DNA of 5,866 nucleotides, taken from positions 1 to 5,866 of the forward strand of contig JBIJDU010000034.1 of assembly GCA_044343935.1 (NCBI GenBank), in the 5' to 3' direction. The translations under genes and the position numbers were made by a program. This stretch comes from AcAMD-5 sp044343935 (GTDB lineage: Bacteria > Actinomycetota > Actinomycetes > S36-B12 > UBA5976). Of the stretch, positions 1-5,034 are shown one piece after another; the stretch's first letter is position 1, and every line of letters starts with the position of its first letter. The notes below the pieces were generated by a model. The model was not told the DNA's origin. It saw only the letters and a list, made by a program, of their open reading frames with translations, and did not search any database.

Positions 1-104
1 GAGATAAGTACGGTGGTGGAGATAACCCCAAATGCCATTCCCATTGCGCCATCAATCATTTGCGCAATAAATCCGGCAATTGAAACTAGTAGCAGAGTGG
101 TCAT
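1..104 (-). CDS. TauE/SafE-family membrane transporter, N-terminal fragment
   Basis: Only the first 34 codons are present; the gene continues beyond the left edge. Reading the minus strand from the ATG at 104 gives a hydrophobic start (MTTLLLVSIAGF) followed by AQMIDGAMGMAFGVIST. This matches the conserved first membrane segment (AQ-x-IDGA-x-GM-A-Y/F-GV-x-ST) of TauE/SafE permeases, a family that includes sulfite, sulfoacetate and other organic-anion exporters. The substrate cannot be told from this fragment. An in-frame TAA lies just upstream, so ATG 104 is the only good start. There is no Shine-Dalgarno sequence, but a TAATAT box ends six bases before the ATG, which suggests a leaderless transcript. 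The Rrf2 gene lies directly upstream on the same strand, 52 bp away, and may regulate it. The family call is fairly good; the function is open. Confidence 0.72.
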   Translation of the reverse strand, partial: MTTLLLVSIAGFIAQMIDGAMGMAFGVISTTVLI

Positions 105-110
105 GACTGA

Positions 111-116
111 ATATTA
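111..116 (-). promoter_or_regulatory. putative -10 box of the TauE/SafE gene (leaderless)
   Basis: TAATAT on the minus strand is followed by six bases (TCAGTC) and then the ATG at 104. This spacing would put the transcription start at or next to the A of the start codon. No convincing -35 box was found at 16-18 bp; an AT-rich TTAACA lies about 20 bp upstream. A short palindrome ATAC-TTAG-GTAT (143-154) lies roughly 40-50 bases upstream of the predicted start and could be an operator. The box is seen in the sequence; its use is inferred. Confidence 0.45.
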
Positions 117-142
117 CTTATTTTCTACAGTTTTAATGTTAA

Positions 143-154
143 ATACTTAGGTAT
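143..154. promoter_or_regulatory. short palindrome, possible Rrf2 operator
   Basis: ATAC-TTAG-GTAT is a perfect 4-bp inverted repeat with a 4-bp centre. It overlaps a second short inverted repeat, CTTAG (146-150) / CTAAG (157-161), which reaches into the rrf2 stop codon. The site lies between an Rrf2 regulator gene and the transporter gene it may control. Such short repeats arise often by chance in AT-rich DNA, so this is only a candidate. The stem is too weak and AT-rich to be a credible terminator. Confidence 0.2.
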
Positions 155-156
155 GT

Positions 157-600
157 CTAAGCTTCTGAGCTCTGCAACAGTGCAATGACCGACTTAGGCA
201 ATTTTCCAGTTACTACAGCGGCTAGCGACACCTGATCCAGAATCTGCCGCTCGGCTGCCCTAATGGCAATCCAAACTTGTGCCAAGCCAGCTGATGCGCC
301 CGAATATCTGAGATTCTCAGGTCTTGCCCCACCTACTTCAGTGAGGGCACCATCGACTGCTCGAATTACATCGGCAACCATGATTTTAGTTGCCGATTTT
401 GCTAATTCATACCCACCATCAGGTCCGCGCCGGGCAATTACTATGCCAGCTTTACGTAGTTGCGTCATGATTGCACCTAAATAACGAACTGGGATTCGTT
501 GCGATTTTGCAAGTGCTGCAACGGTCAGGGCGGTATCTGGATTTGCTGCTAACTCCAAACTGGCTCTAATTGCATAATCGGTTCGATTCGGCAGTCGCAT
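157..600 (-). CDS. Rrf2-family transcriptional regulator without Fe-S cysteines
   Basis: A 147-residue protein, normal length for the family. It begins MRLPNRTDYAIRASLELA, the classic Rrf2 N-terminus, which is why ATG 600 was chosen. The frame stays open upstream to an ATG at 690, but that start would add 30 unrelated residues and run into the ybaK start region. Residues about 2-66 form the winged helix: the recognition region around RIPVRYLGAIMTQLRKAG (35-52) and the wing RRGPDGGYEL (57-66). Residues 76-115 hold the dimer helix and the actinobacterial signature GGARPENLRYSG...VWIAIRAAER. There is no cysteine in the protein, so the three-Cys cluster site of IscR/NsrR is absent and it probably senses something other than iron-sulfur or NO chemistry through a cluster. 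The transporter gene downstream on the same strand is a plausible target. No SD is visible; GATACT lies seven bases before the ATG. Its ligand is unknown. Confidence 0.88.
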   Translation of the reverse strand: MRLPNRTDYAIRASLELAANPDTALTVAALAKSQRIPVRYLGAIMTQLRKAGIVIARRGPDGGYELAKSATKIMVADVIRAVDGALTEVGGARPENLRYSGASAGLAQVWIAIRAAERQILDQVSLAAVVTGKLPKSVIALLQSSEA

Positions 601-656
601 GACGCTAAGTATCGCAGGAAACCTACGGTGTTGCTGGGAATTGGCGATAAACTCAT

Positions 657-662
657 TAGAGT
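657..662 (+). promoter_or_regulatory. putative -10 box of the ybaK-like gene (leaderless)
   Basis: TAGAGT is followed by six bases (TCAACC) and the ATG at 669, the same geometry as at 111-116 and 3464-3469. There is no Shine-Dalgarno sequence. No good -35 box stands at 16-18 bp; TTGCTG at 631-636 is about 20 bp away. The 68-bp gap 601-668 must also hold the divergent rrf2 promoter. Confidence 0.4.
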
Positions 663-668
663 TCAACC

Positions 669-1181
669 ATGTCTGACGAAATTCACCCATCAGTGCTTCG
701 TGTTAAAACAGCATTAGCCCAGTTAGGTGGCAACCCTGATTTGGTTCGAAAGCTGGCACAGTCGGCGCGAACTTCAGCGGAAGCTGCAGCTGCTCTTGGC
801 GTGACAGTGTCGCAAATTGTTAATTCATTAGTTTTCTTAGCAAAGACGCCAACGGCGCAGTATCCCGTTTTGGTTTTGTCCTCTGGTGGTCACCGGGTGG
901 ATTTAGACCTAATCGCAACTGCTTTTGGTGTTACTGAGATCGTAAAAGCAGATGCAGAGTTAGTTAAATCAACTACTGGATTTGCCATCGGTGGCGTTTC
1001 GCCAGTAGGTCACCTCACTGAGATTCCCACGATTGTAGATTTGGATCTAGGAATGTTTTCTGAAGTTTGGGCTGCGGGCGGACATCCTTATTGGGTTTAC
1101 CCAACTACATTAAAAGAGTTAGTTGCCATGACTGGGGCGGCAGCAGTAGTGGTCAGCGCTGAACCATTAGCGGCAAATTAA
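669..1181 (+). CDS. YbaK/EbsC (ProX-like) aminoacyl-tRNA editing-domain protein
   Basis: A 170-residue single-domain protein. Landmarks in order: LAQSARTSAEAAAALGVTVS (29-48), the substrate-pocket strand QIVNSLVF (49-56), PVLVLSSGGHRVD (66-78), a KADAELVKSTTGFAIGGVSPVGH block (93-115) that is the family hallmark, IVDLDLGMFSEVWAAGGHP (122-140), and a C-terminal TLKELVAMTGA. Relatives (YbaK, ProXp-ala) hydrolyse mischarged tRNAs such as Cys- or Ala-tRNA(Pro) in the cytosol. The lysine essential in characterised YbaK (the K of K-[ST]-L) is Asn52 here, so the exact activity is uncertain. The start at 669 is the only early ATG and has no SD but a TAGAGT box six bases upstream. The gene is divergent from rrf2, and its TAA (1179-1181) interlocks with the stop of the SIS gene on the other strand. 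The family is secure; the substrate is not. Confidence 0.9.
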   Translation: MSDEIHPSVLRVKTALAQLGGNPDLVRKLAQSARTSAEAAAALGVTVSQIVNSLVFLAKTPTAQYPVLVLSSGGHRVDLDLIATAFGVTEIVKADAELVKSTTGFAIGGVSPVGHLTEIPTIVDLDLGMFSEVWAAGGHPYWVYPTTLKELVAMTGAAAVVVSAEPLAAN

Positions 1182-2215
1182 GTTTGCGTAACTTTTGTTA
1201 ATCCTCGCGGCAAGTCCGGATTAAGTCCTTTAGCAATGGCAGTTGCCTCAACCATCAACTGAGCCGGTGGGGCCATCAAAATAGGCATTAAACTCTCAGT
1301 TGTATCCGGAATGACAATGTGTTGATCAGATGCTAAACCACAATTACTTGGCCCAATTGCAATCACACCAGCAGCAACATCCTTTAGTTTTGACACCAAT
1401 TCCACTACCGTGTTATTAACTGGTGAAGTTGGACCAGCAAGAAATGCCAGCACCGGCAATCGATGATCCACAATAGCTTTTGGTCCATGCTGCAAATCTG
1501 CGGCTGACAATCCCAACGAAACCAAATAACAAGACTCTTGTAGTTTAAGTGCGATTTCACTGGCAACAGCAACTGAATATCCCCTGCCAGTAATCACCGC
1601 GGTATCTTGATCGATCAAACTTTTTGCAATTTCAGAGATTACAGATTCCTGCCGGAAGGTATGTTCGATCTGTGTTGGTAACTGATCAATTAGGCCAGCA
1701 CTGAATGAATCAGGTGATATTGCCTCAGCAATAACTGCCAGCGCGACAAGTGCACTAGTGAAAGTCTTAGTCGCTGGTACTGCAAGCTCTTCTCCCGCTT
1801 GGGTTAGCACTGTGATGTCAGCGGCAGCAAAAATGGGGCTATCTGGCGTATTGGTTAATCCAATAGTTGCAGCACCAGCAGCTTTTGCCCAACGCAGTGA
1901 TTCCACAATCTCTTCGGTACGGCCAGATTGTGAGATGCCAATTGCTAACGTATTTTTCAGGGAAACATTGGCGCGATAGGCAGTTGCTAGCGATGGATGG
2001 CCGCTGGTAGCAGAGATGCCGCAATGATTTGCAAATAAATAAAAGCCATACATCGCAACGTTGTCACTAGTGCCACGAGCAAAAAAAATAACATTTGAAA
2101 CTTGATTTCGGACAACCAGTTCCCTAATTTGTGTCGCCAGAGTTCGGGTATGAGAAATGGTCGCCGAAACTGCAGTTGGTTGGGAAAAAATTTCACTGCG
2201 CATAATGGTTGTCAT
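1178..2215 (-). CDS. double-SIS sugar isomerase/deaminase, probable glucosamine-6-phosphate deaminase (NagB-II/AgaS/GlmD type)
   Basis: A 345-residue protein with two SIS sugar-phosphate-binding domains. Domain 1 has ARGTSDN (46-52), GISQSGRTEEIV (93-104) and VPATKTFTSAL (146-156). Domain 2 has ITGRGYS (208-214), EIALKLQESCYL (220-231), the QHGPKAIVD stretch (242-250) and the C-terminal tail LNPDLPRGLTKVTQT (331-345). It resembles the isomerase half of GlmS but lacks the glutamine amidotransferase half (GlmS is about 600 residues), so it cannot use glutamine. Being second in an operon with nagA, it most likely converts glucosamine-6-phosphate to fructose-6-phosphate and ammonia, replacing classical NagB. 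The ATG overlaps the nagA stop (ATGA, 2212-2215), and a GAGGT SD lies nine bases upstream inside nagA, supporting this start over Met5. Its stop interlocks with the ybaK-like gene. The fold is certain; deaminase activity is inferred from context, and another sugar-phosphate isomerase/deaminase is possible. Confidence 0.87.
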   Translation of the reverse strand: MTTIMRSEIFSQPTAVSATISHTRTLATQIRELVVRNQVSNVIFFARGTSDNVAMYGFYLFANHCGISATSGHPSLATAYRANVSLKNTLAIGISQSGRTEEIVESLRWAKAAGAATIGLTNTPDSPIFAAADITVLTQAGEELAVPATKTFTSALVALAVIAEAISPDSFSAGLIDQLPTQIEHTFRQESVISEIAKSLIDQDTAVITGRGYSVAVASEIALKLQESCYLVSLGLSAADLQHGPKAIVDHRLPVLAFLAGPTSPVNNTVVELVSKLKDVAAGVIAIGPSNCGLASDQHIVIPDTTESLMPILMAPPAQLMVEATAIAKGLNPDLPRGLTKVTQT

Positions 2216-3360
2216 TTAGAAAATACCTCGTTGCCAGAAATCCAAGTTCGCTGCGTCTCTAATAAATCATTTGCGTAATTCAACCAAACCAAATCAGCTC
2301 GCTTGCCAACCTCAATCGTGCCACGGTCACTCAATCCCATTGCCGCAGCTGGAACTTTTGTGGCAGCCGCAATTGCAGTCGCTGGGCTAATGCCGATCTT
2401 GATGCAATTTGAAATTGCATGATCCAATCGAATCGCCGAACCTGCCAAAGTGCCATCCGATCGAACTGGTGGCTGACCCGCTTTCACGATAACACTTTCG
2501 CCAGCAAGTTCATATTCACCTGCAGGCATGCCAAGCGCTGAAATAGCATCAGTAACTAAACAAACTCGCGATGGAGCAGCTTTAAAGGCTAATAGCACGC
2601 TTTGTGCTACGACGTGATGCAGATCCACTATAAGCCCTAACGTAAATCTTTCATCAATTAACGCCTGACCTGCGACACCAGTATCTCGATGACTTACTGG
2701 CGATTGAGCATTAAATAAATGAGTAATAAGTGTTGCACCGAGATCGCCTGCTAATGCCACCTGATCTGCGGTGGCATCGCTATGTCCAACACTGACTTTT
2801 ACCCCACGGGCAATTATATTCTTGATAGCTGAAGTTGCATTTTCTAACTCAGGCGCAATGGTGATGATCTTTAATGAATCTTGAGCTGCTGAAATAAGTG
2901 ATTCAATCGCTTCGTCTGTTGGATCAACTATGCATTCAGCGCGATGTGCCCCTTTTCGCTTCATGCTCAAAAAAGGTCCTTCAAGGTGAAAACCAAGCAC
3001 GGCAGTTCTATCTGAATATGTCTTAACTTGGGAACGGTTCGAATTAAACCAATTCACCAAATCTGTAATCGGTGCGGTAATCACGGTCGGATAAATTGCA
3101 GTAACACCAGATTGGGGCAACTGAGTCAAAATTCGTTCCCAATCCGAAGGGTTGGCAGCCATAAAATCGGTGCCGTATGCACCATTTATTTGTAGATCAA
3201 TTAATCCAGCAGACAAATAGCCAGTATCTATCCTTAAATCTGCCGAATTGGGATCAATTAAGGCGCCAGAATCAATGCTCACTATTTTGCCGTTAGAAAT
3301 CTCTACGACCGCTGGAAATACGCCGGTTGGCAACACCACATCGGCAGCATAGATTCGCAA
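2212..3360 (-). CDS. nagA: N-acetylglucosamine-6-phosphate deacetylase
   Basis: A 382-residue cytosolic amidohydrolase of typical NagA length, converting GlcNAc-6-phosphate to glucosamine-6-phosphate and acetate. Visible landmarks: SAGLIDLQINGAYGTDF (50-66), the metal/substrate motif FHLEGPF (124-130, Glu127) with KRKGAH (134-139), VGHSDAT (191-197, metal His193), THLFNAQSP (213-221, metal His214), HRDTG (224-228), GLIVDLHHV (242-250, His249), the catalytic Asp in LVTDAISALGMP (268-279, Asp271), and DGTLAGSAIRLD (302-313). All expected catalytic residues are present. The start is TTG at 3360 with a near-perfect AGGAGG SD five bases upstream; that SD lies in the 3' arm of a strong leader hairpin (3364-3399), so translation may be controlled. 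It is first in an operon with the SIS deaminase (ATGA overlap) and divergent from the carotenoid operon. In E. coli this step feeds GlcNAc from chitin or peptidoglycan into glycolysis; the GlcNAc source here cannot be seen. Confidence 0.96.
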   Translation of the reverse strand: MRIYAADVVLPTGVFPAVVEISNGKIVSIDSGALIDPNSADLRIDTGYLSAGLIDLQINGAYGTDFMAANPSDWERILTQLPQSGVTAIYPTVITAPITDLVNWFNSNRSQVKTYSDRTAVLGFHLEGPFLSMKRKGAHRAECIVDPTDEAIESLISAAQDSLKIITIAPELENATSAIKNIIARGVKVSVGHSDATADQVALAGDLGATLITHLFNAQSPVSHRDTGVAGQALIDERFTLGLIVDLHHVVAQSVLLAFKAAPSRVCLVTDAISALGMPAGEYELAGESVIVKAGQPPVRSDGTLAGSAIRLDHAISNCIKIGISPATAIAAATKVPAAAMGLSDRGTIEVGKRADLVWLNYANDLLETQRTWISGNEVFSK

Positions 3361-3371
3361 TTCACCCTCCT
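3361..3371 (-). promoter_or_regulatory. strong Shine-Dalgarno sequence deciding the TTG start of nagA
   Basis: On the minus strand AGGAGG is followed by GTGAA and then TTG (3360-3358). It is the best SD in the window and justifies the non-ATG start. The whole SD is base-paired in the predicted leader hairpin. Confidence 0.8.
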
Positions 3372-3399
3372 GGCATCACATCTTAGATGGCAGGAGGGT
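3364..3399 (-). promoter_or_regulatory. nagA leader hairpin that masks the SD
   Basis: Two 14-base arms (3364-3377 and 3386-3399) pair with a single mismatch (3373 against 3390) around an 8-base loop (3378-3385). In the nagA mRNA the 5' arm carries CCCTCCT, which mimics the 16S anti-SD, and pairs with the AGGAGGG of the 3' arm, so the ribosome site would be closed in the folded form. With the predicted promoter the leader is only about 50 nt and is mostly this hairpin. On the plus strand the same stem is followed by TTTT (3399-3402), so it could also end antisense transcripts. There is no U-tract after it on the nagA strand. Structure seen; regulatory role inferred. Confidence 0.6.
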
Positions 3400-3417
3400 T
3401 TTAGCTCCCAGCAACTC

Positions 3418-3446
3418 AGTCTAGGTAAGCCTTTCCTTGGTGTAAA
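3418..3446 (-). promoter_or_regulatory. nagA operon promoter
   Basis: On the minus strand a -35 box TTTACA (3446-3441) and a -10 box TAGACT (3423-3418) are separated by exactly 17 bases. This is the best sigma-70-type promoter in the window. Transcription would start near 3411-3412, giving a leader of about 50 nt. The -35 box is one arm of the palindrome at 3441-3454. Confidence 0.6.
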
Positions 3447-3463
3447 CATTTACATTTGCACCA
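3437..3463. promoter_or_regulatory. palindromic site shared by the divergent promoters (candidate operator)
   Basis: The core TGTAAA-CA-TTTACA (3441-3454) is a perfect 6-bp inverted repeat. A second, overlapping imperfect repeat pairs TGGTGTAAA (3438-3446) with TTTGCACCA (3455-3463), one mismatch in nine. The site covers the nagA -35 box and the region upstream of the crtA-like -10 box, so one bound protein could affect both operons. No regulator gene adjoins it, and the binding protein is unknown. Confidence 0.4.
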
Positions 3464-3469
3464 TACACT
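3464..3469 (+). promoter_or_regulatory. putative -10 box of the carotenoid operon (leaderless)
   Basis: TACACT is followed by six bases (TTAACC) and the ATG at 3476, placing the likely transcription start on the start codon. There is no SD. The -35 position (TGTAAA, 3441-3446, 17-bp spacer) is a poor match to consensus, so the promoter may be weak or need an activator. Confidence 0.45.
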
Positions 3470-3475
3470 TTAACC

Positions 3476-4222
3476 ATGCATCGCCCAGATTATCTCGCAG
3501 CGGAAAATCCGAACTTAACAGTTCGGTTGGACCATTACGAAGTTAAGAACATACTTGTGGCATTTATTCGAATGGCGATTGATCGCATTAATTTTCGATT
3601 CGCCACTAATGACCTTTACTTTTATCGATTACTTGGTACTGGAAATGGCCAGACATTTACCACTAAAGATGCTGATGTTCGCCGTTGGGTAATTTTAACG
3701 GTATGGCCAAAAATGGATGCTGCGACCAATTTCAACTCACATAAAATTTCTTTGGGATGGCGCAAGAATGCGGTGGAAGTTGGAACGTTGTTTTTAGCGC
3801 CTATTTCGAGTAAGGGTACTTGGCAGAAGCAACAGCCGTTTGGTGATCCCACCCCGCGCCGCTGGGATGGACCAGTGCTGTCAATTACTCGTGCTCGAAT
3901 CAAAGCTCGATTATGGCGCAAATTTCAAGCCGAGGTCCCACCAGTGTCAAAATCACTTCATGCGTCCGCTGGTTTGCTGACGGCGTTTGGAATTGGTGAG
4001 GCTCCAATTGGCCTGCAGGGAACCGTGAGCATCTGGAAATCTAATAAGGCACTGACTGAATTTGCCCAGCGCAAGCACGAACATCGTGAAGTGATCAACA
4101 AAACTCACGAATTGGAATGGTACAGCGAAGAACTATTTGCCCGGTTTGCGGTAATTGCTGTCGAAGGCTCGCTCAATGGCGTAGCCTTAGCCACAGCAAT
4201 CCCATTTAAGCAGGAACCATGA
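3476..4222 (+). CDS. crtA: CrtA-like carotenoid monooxygenase (spheroidene monooxygenase family)
   Basis: A 248-residue protein with the family signatures YFYRLLGTGNGQTFT (48-62), DVRRWVILTVWP (67-78), VLSITRARIK (134-143), LWRKFQAEVPPVSKSL (146-161), the nearly invariant FGIGEAPIGLQGTVSIW (171-187), and WYSEELFARFAV (215-226). Purple-bacterial CrtA adds oxygen at C-2 of acyclic carotenoids (spheroidene to spheroidenone). There are no membrane segments; it probably acts at the membrane surface on a lipid substrate. About 15 residues precede the usual start of the homologous region, but no closer ATG exists and the TACACT box six bases before ATG 3476 supports this start. It is first in an operon with the cruF-like (ATGA overlap) and cruG-like genes, which fits oxidation of the same psi-end group. 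The family is confident; substrate and product (ketone or 2-hydroxyl) are inferred. The symbol denotes the family. Confidence 0.86.
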   Translation: MHRPDYLAAENPNLTVRLDHYEVKNILVAFIRMAIDRINFRFATNDLYFYRLLGTGNGQTFTTKDADVRRWVILTVWPKMDAATNFNSHKISLGWRKNAVEVGTLFLAPISSKGTWQKQQPFGDPTPRRWDGPVLSITRARIKARLWRKFQAEVPPVSKSLHASAGLLTAFGIGEAPIGLQGTVSIWKSNKALTEFAQRKHEHREVINKTHELEWYSEELFARFAVIAVEGSLNGVALATAIPFKQEP

Positions 4223-5013
4223 GTGAACGGCTATACACCGGTCGATGGAACGATGCCAACAAACCATCACCGTTGCGAGTTGTGCCGTGGTTGGTGTTTT
4301 TAGTTGCAATTGGCTTAATGATCACTTGGGTGTTGCTTTCCGGTGAGGCACGTCATCCATTCACGATCGGAATTGTTGCGACAACTGCAACTGCAGTTTT
4401 CTTATGGTCAGTTGGGGCAAATGGTCCAATCTGGACAATAACTTCATTTTTAATCGTGTTGTTCTTTACCTACTTTTTAGAACTAATCGGAGTTTCAACT
4501 GGTATTCCATTTGGTGAGTATGAATATGCAACTACGTTAGGTGTACAAGTTGCTAACGTTCCATTGATTGTTCCAGTTGCTTGGTATTCCATGGCGATTC
4601 CAACATTGATGCTTGCAAGATCATTATCGCAGCGACCATTAGTGGTTTTATTTTTTGCCACAGTTGGTTTAACAGCTTGGGACTTCTTGCTAGATCCATG
4701 GATGGTCGGTGAAGGGCATTGGACCTGGGTAAATCCAGAACCATCGTTACCAGGACTTGACGGCATTCCGGTTACAAATTTTATTGGTTGGATTATCAGT
4801 ACTTTTTTACTTTTCTCTATTTTGGATCGACTACCTCGCCGAAAGTACCGACCACTAGCGCTACCGCTATTTATTTATTCTTGGCAATGGCTCGGTGGCG
4901 CGTTATCTAATTTAGTTTTCTTAGGTGAACCCGTCGTGGCACTCTATGTCTTTGTGGGAATGTCACTGCTGGCTGCGCCAGCCATCTTCACCCAGTACGT
5001 TCGCTTCCGATAA
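4219..5013 (+). CDS. cruF: CruF-like carotenoid 1',2'-hydratase (DUF422 membrane protein)
   Basis: A 264-residue polytopic membrane protein with about eight hydrophobic segments (roughly 22-40, 47-64, 71-91, 113-133, 140-158, 184-203, 212-234, 236-258). Family motifs: ELIGVSTGIPFGEYEY (88-103), VPLIVPVAWYSMAIP (114-128), the acidic AWDFLLDPWMVGEGHWTW (153-170) and GIPVTNFIGW (182-191). CruF adds water across the 1',2' double bond of a psi end group, as in cyanobacterial myxol glycosides and haloarchaeal bacterioruberin. Its ATG overlaps the crtA-like stop (ATGA, 4219-4222), with a short AGGA at 4212-4215, so translation is probably coupled. The cruG-like gene follows in the same frame after a 12-21 base gap. 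The exact carotenoid substrate (C40, or C50 as in haloarchaea) cannot be told from this window. Confidence 0.9.
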   Translation: MSERLYTGRWNDANKPSPLRVVPWLVFLVAIGLMITWVLLSGEARHPFTIGIVATTATAVFLWSVGANGPIWTITSFLIVLFFTYFLELIGVSTGIPFGEYEYATTLGVQVANVPLIVPVAWYSMAIPTLMLARSLSQRPLVVLFFATVGLTAWDFLLDPWMVGEGHWTWVNPEPSLPGLDGIPVTNFIGWIISTFLLFSILDRLPRRKYRPLALPLFIYSWQWLGGALSNLVFLGEPVVALYVFVGMSLLAAPAIFTQYVRFR

Positions 5014-5034
5014 CTAACTACTATCGTGGGCGGC

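Noticed and set aside
263..484. Plus-strand open frame inside rrf2
   Set aside because: It is antisense to a clear Rrf2 domain, with no recognisable motif or start signal.
601..690. Extended rrf2 start at ATG 690, adding 30 residues
   Set aside because: The Rrf2 fold starts at MRLPNRTDYA (600); the extra stretch resembles nothing in the family and overlaps the divergent ybaK start region.
1758..2196. Small open frames on either strand inside the SIS gene
   Set aside because: They overlap conserved SIS motifs in the real frame and show no protein-like motifs.
1178..2215. SIS gene as glucosamine-6-phosphate synthase (GlmS)
   Set aside because: There is no N-terminal glutamine amidotransferase domain and the protein is about 345 residues; the nagA context favours breakdown over synthesis.
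3364..3402. The hairpin as a plain rho-independent terminator
   Set aside because: No plus-strand gene ends nearby and the T-run is only four bases; on the minus strand it lies in the nagA leader with no U-tract. A secondary role against antisense transcripts is still possible.
3622..3921. 99-codon minus-strand frame inside the crtA-like gene
   Set aside because: It is a shadow of the strongly conserved CrtA family frame.
4470..4766. Minus-strand frames inside the cruF-like gene
   Set aside because: They are antisense to conserved CruF motifs; the composition is explained by the hydrophobic codons of the opposite strand.
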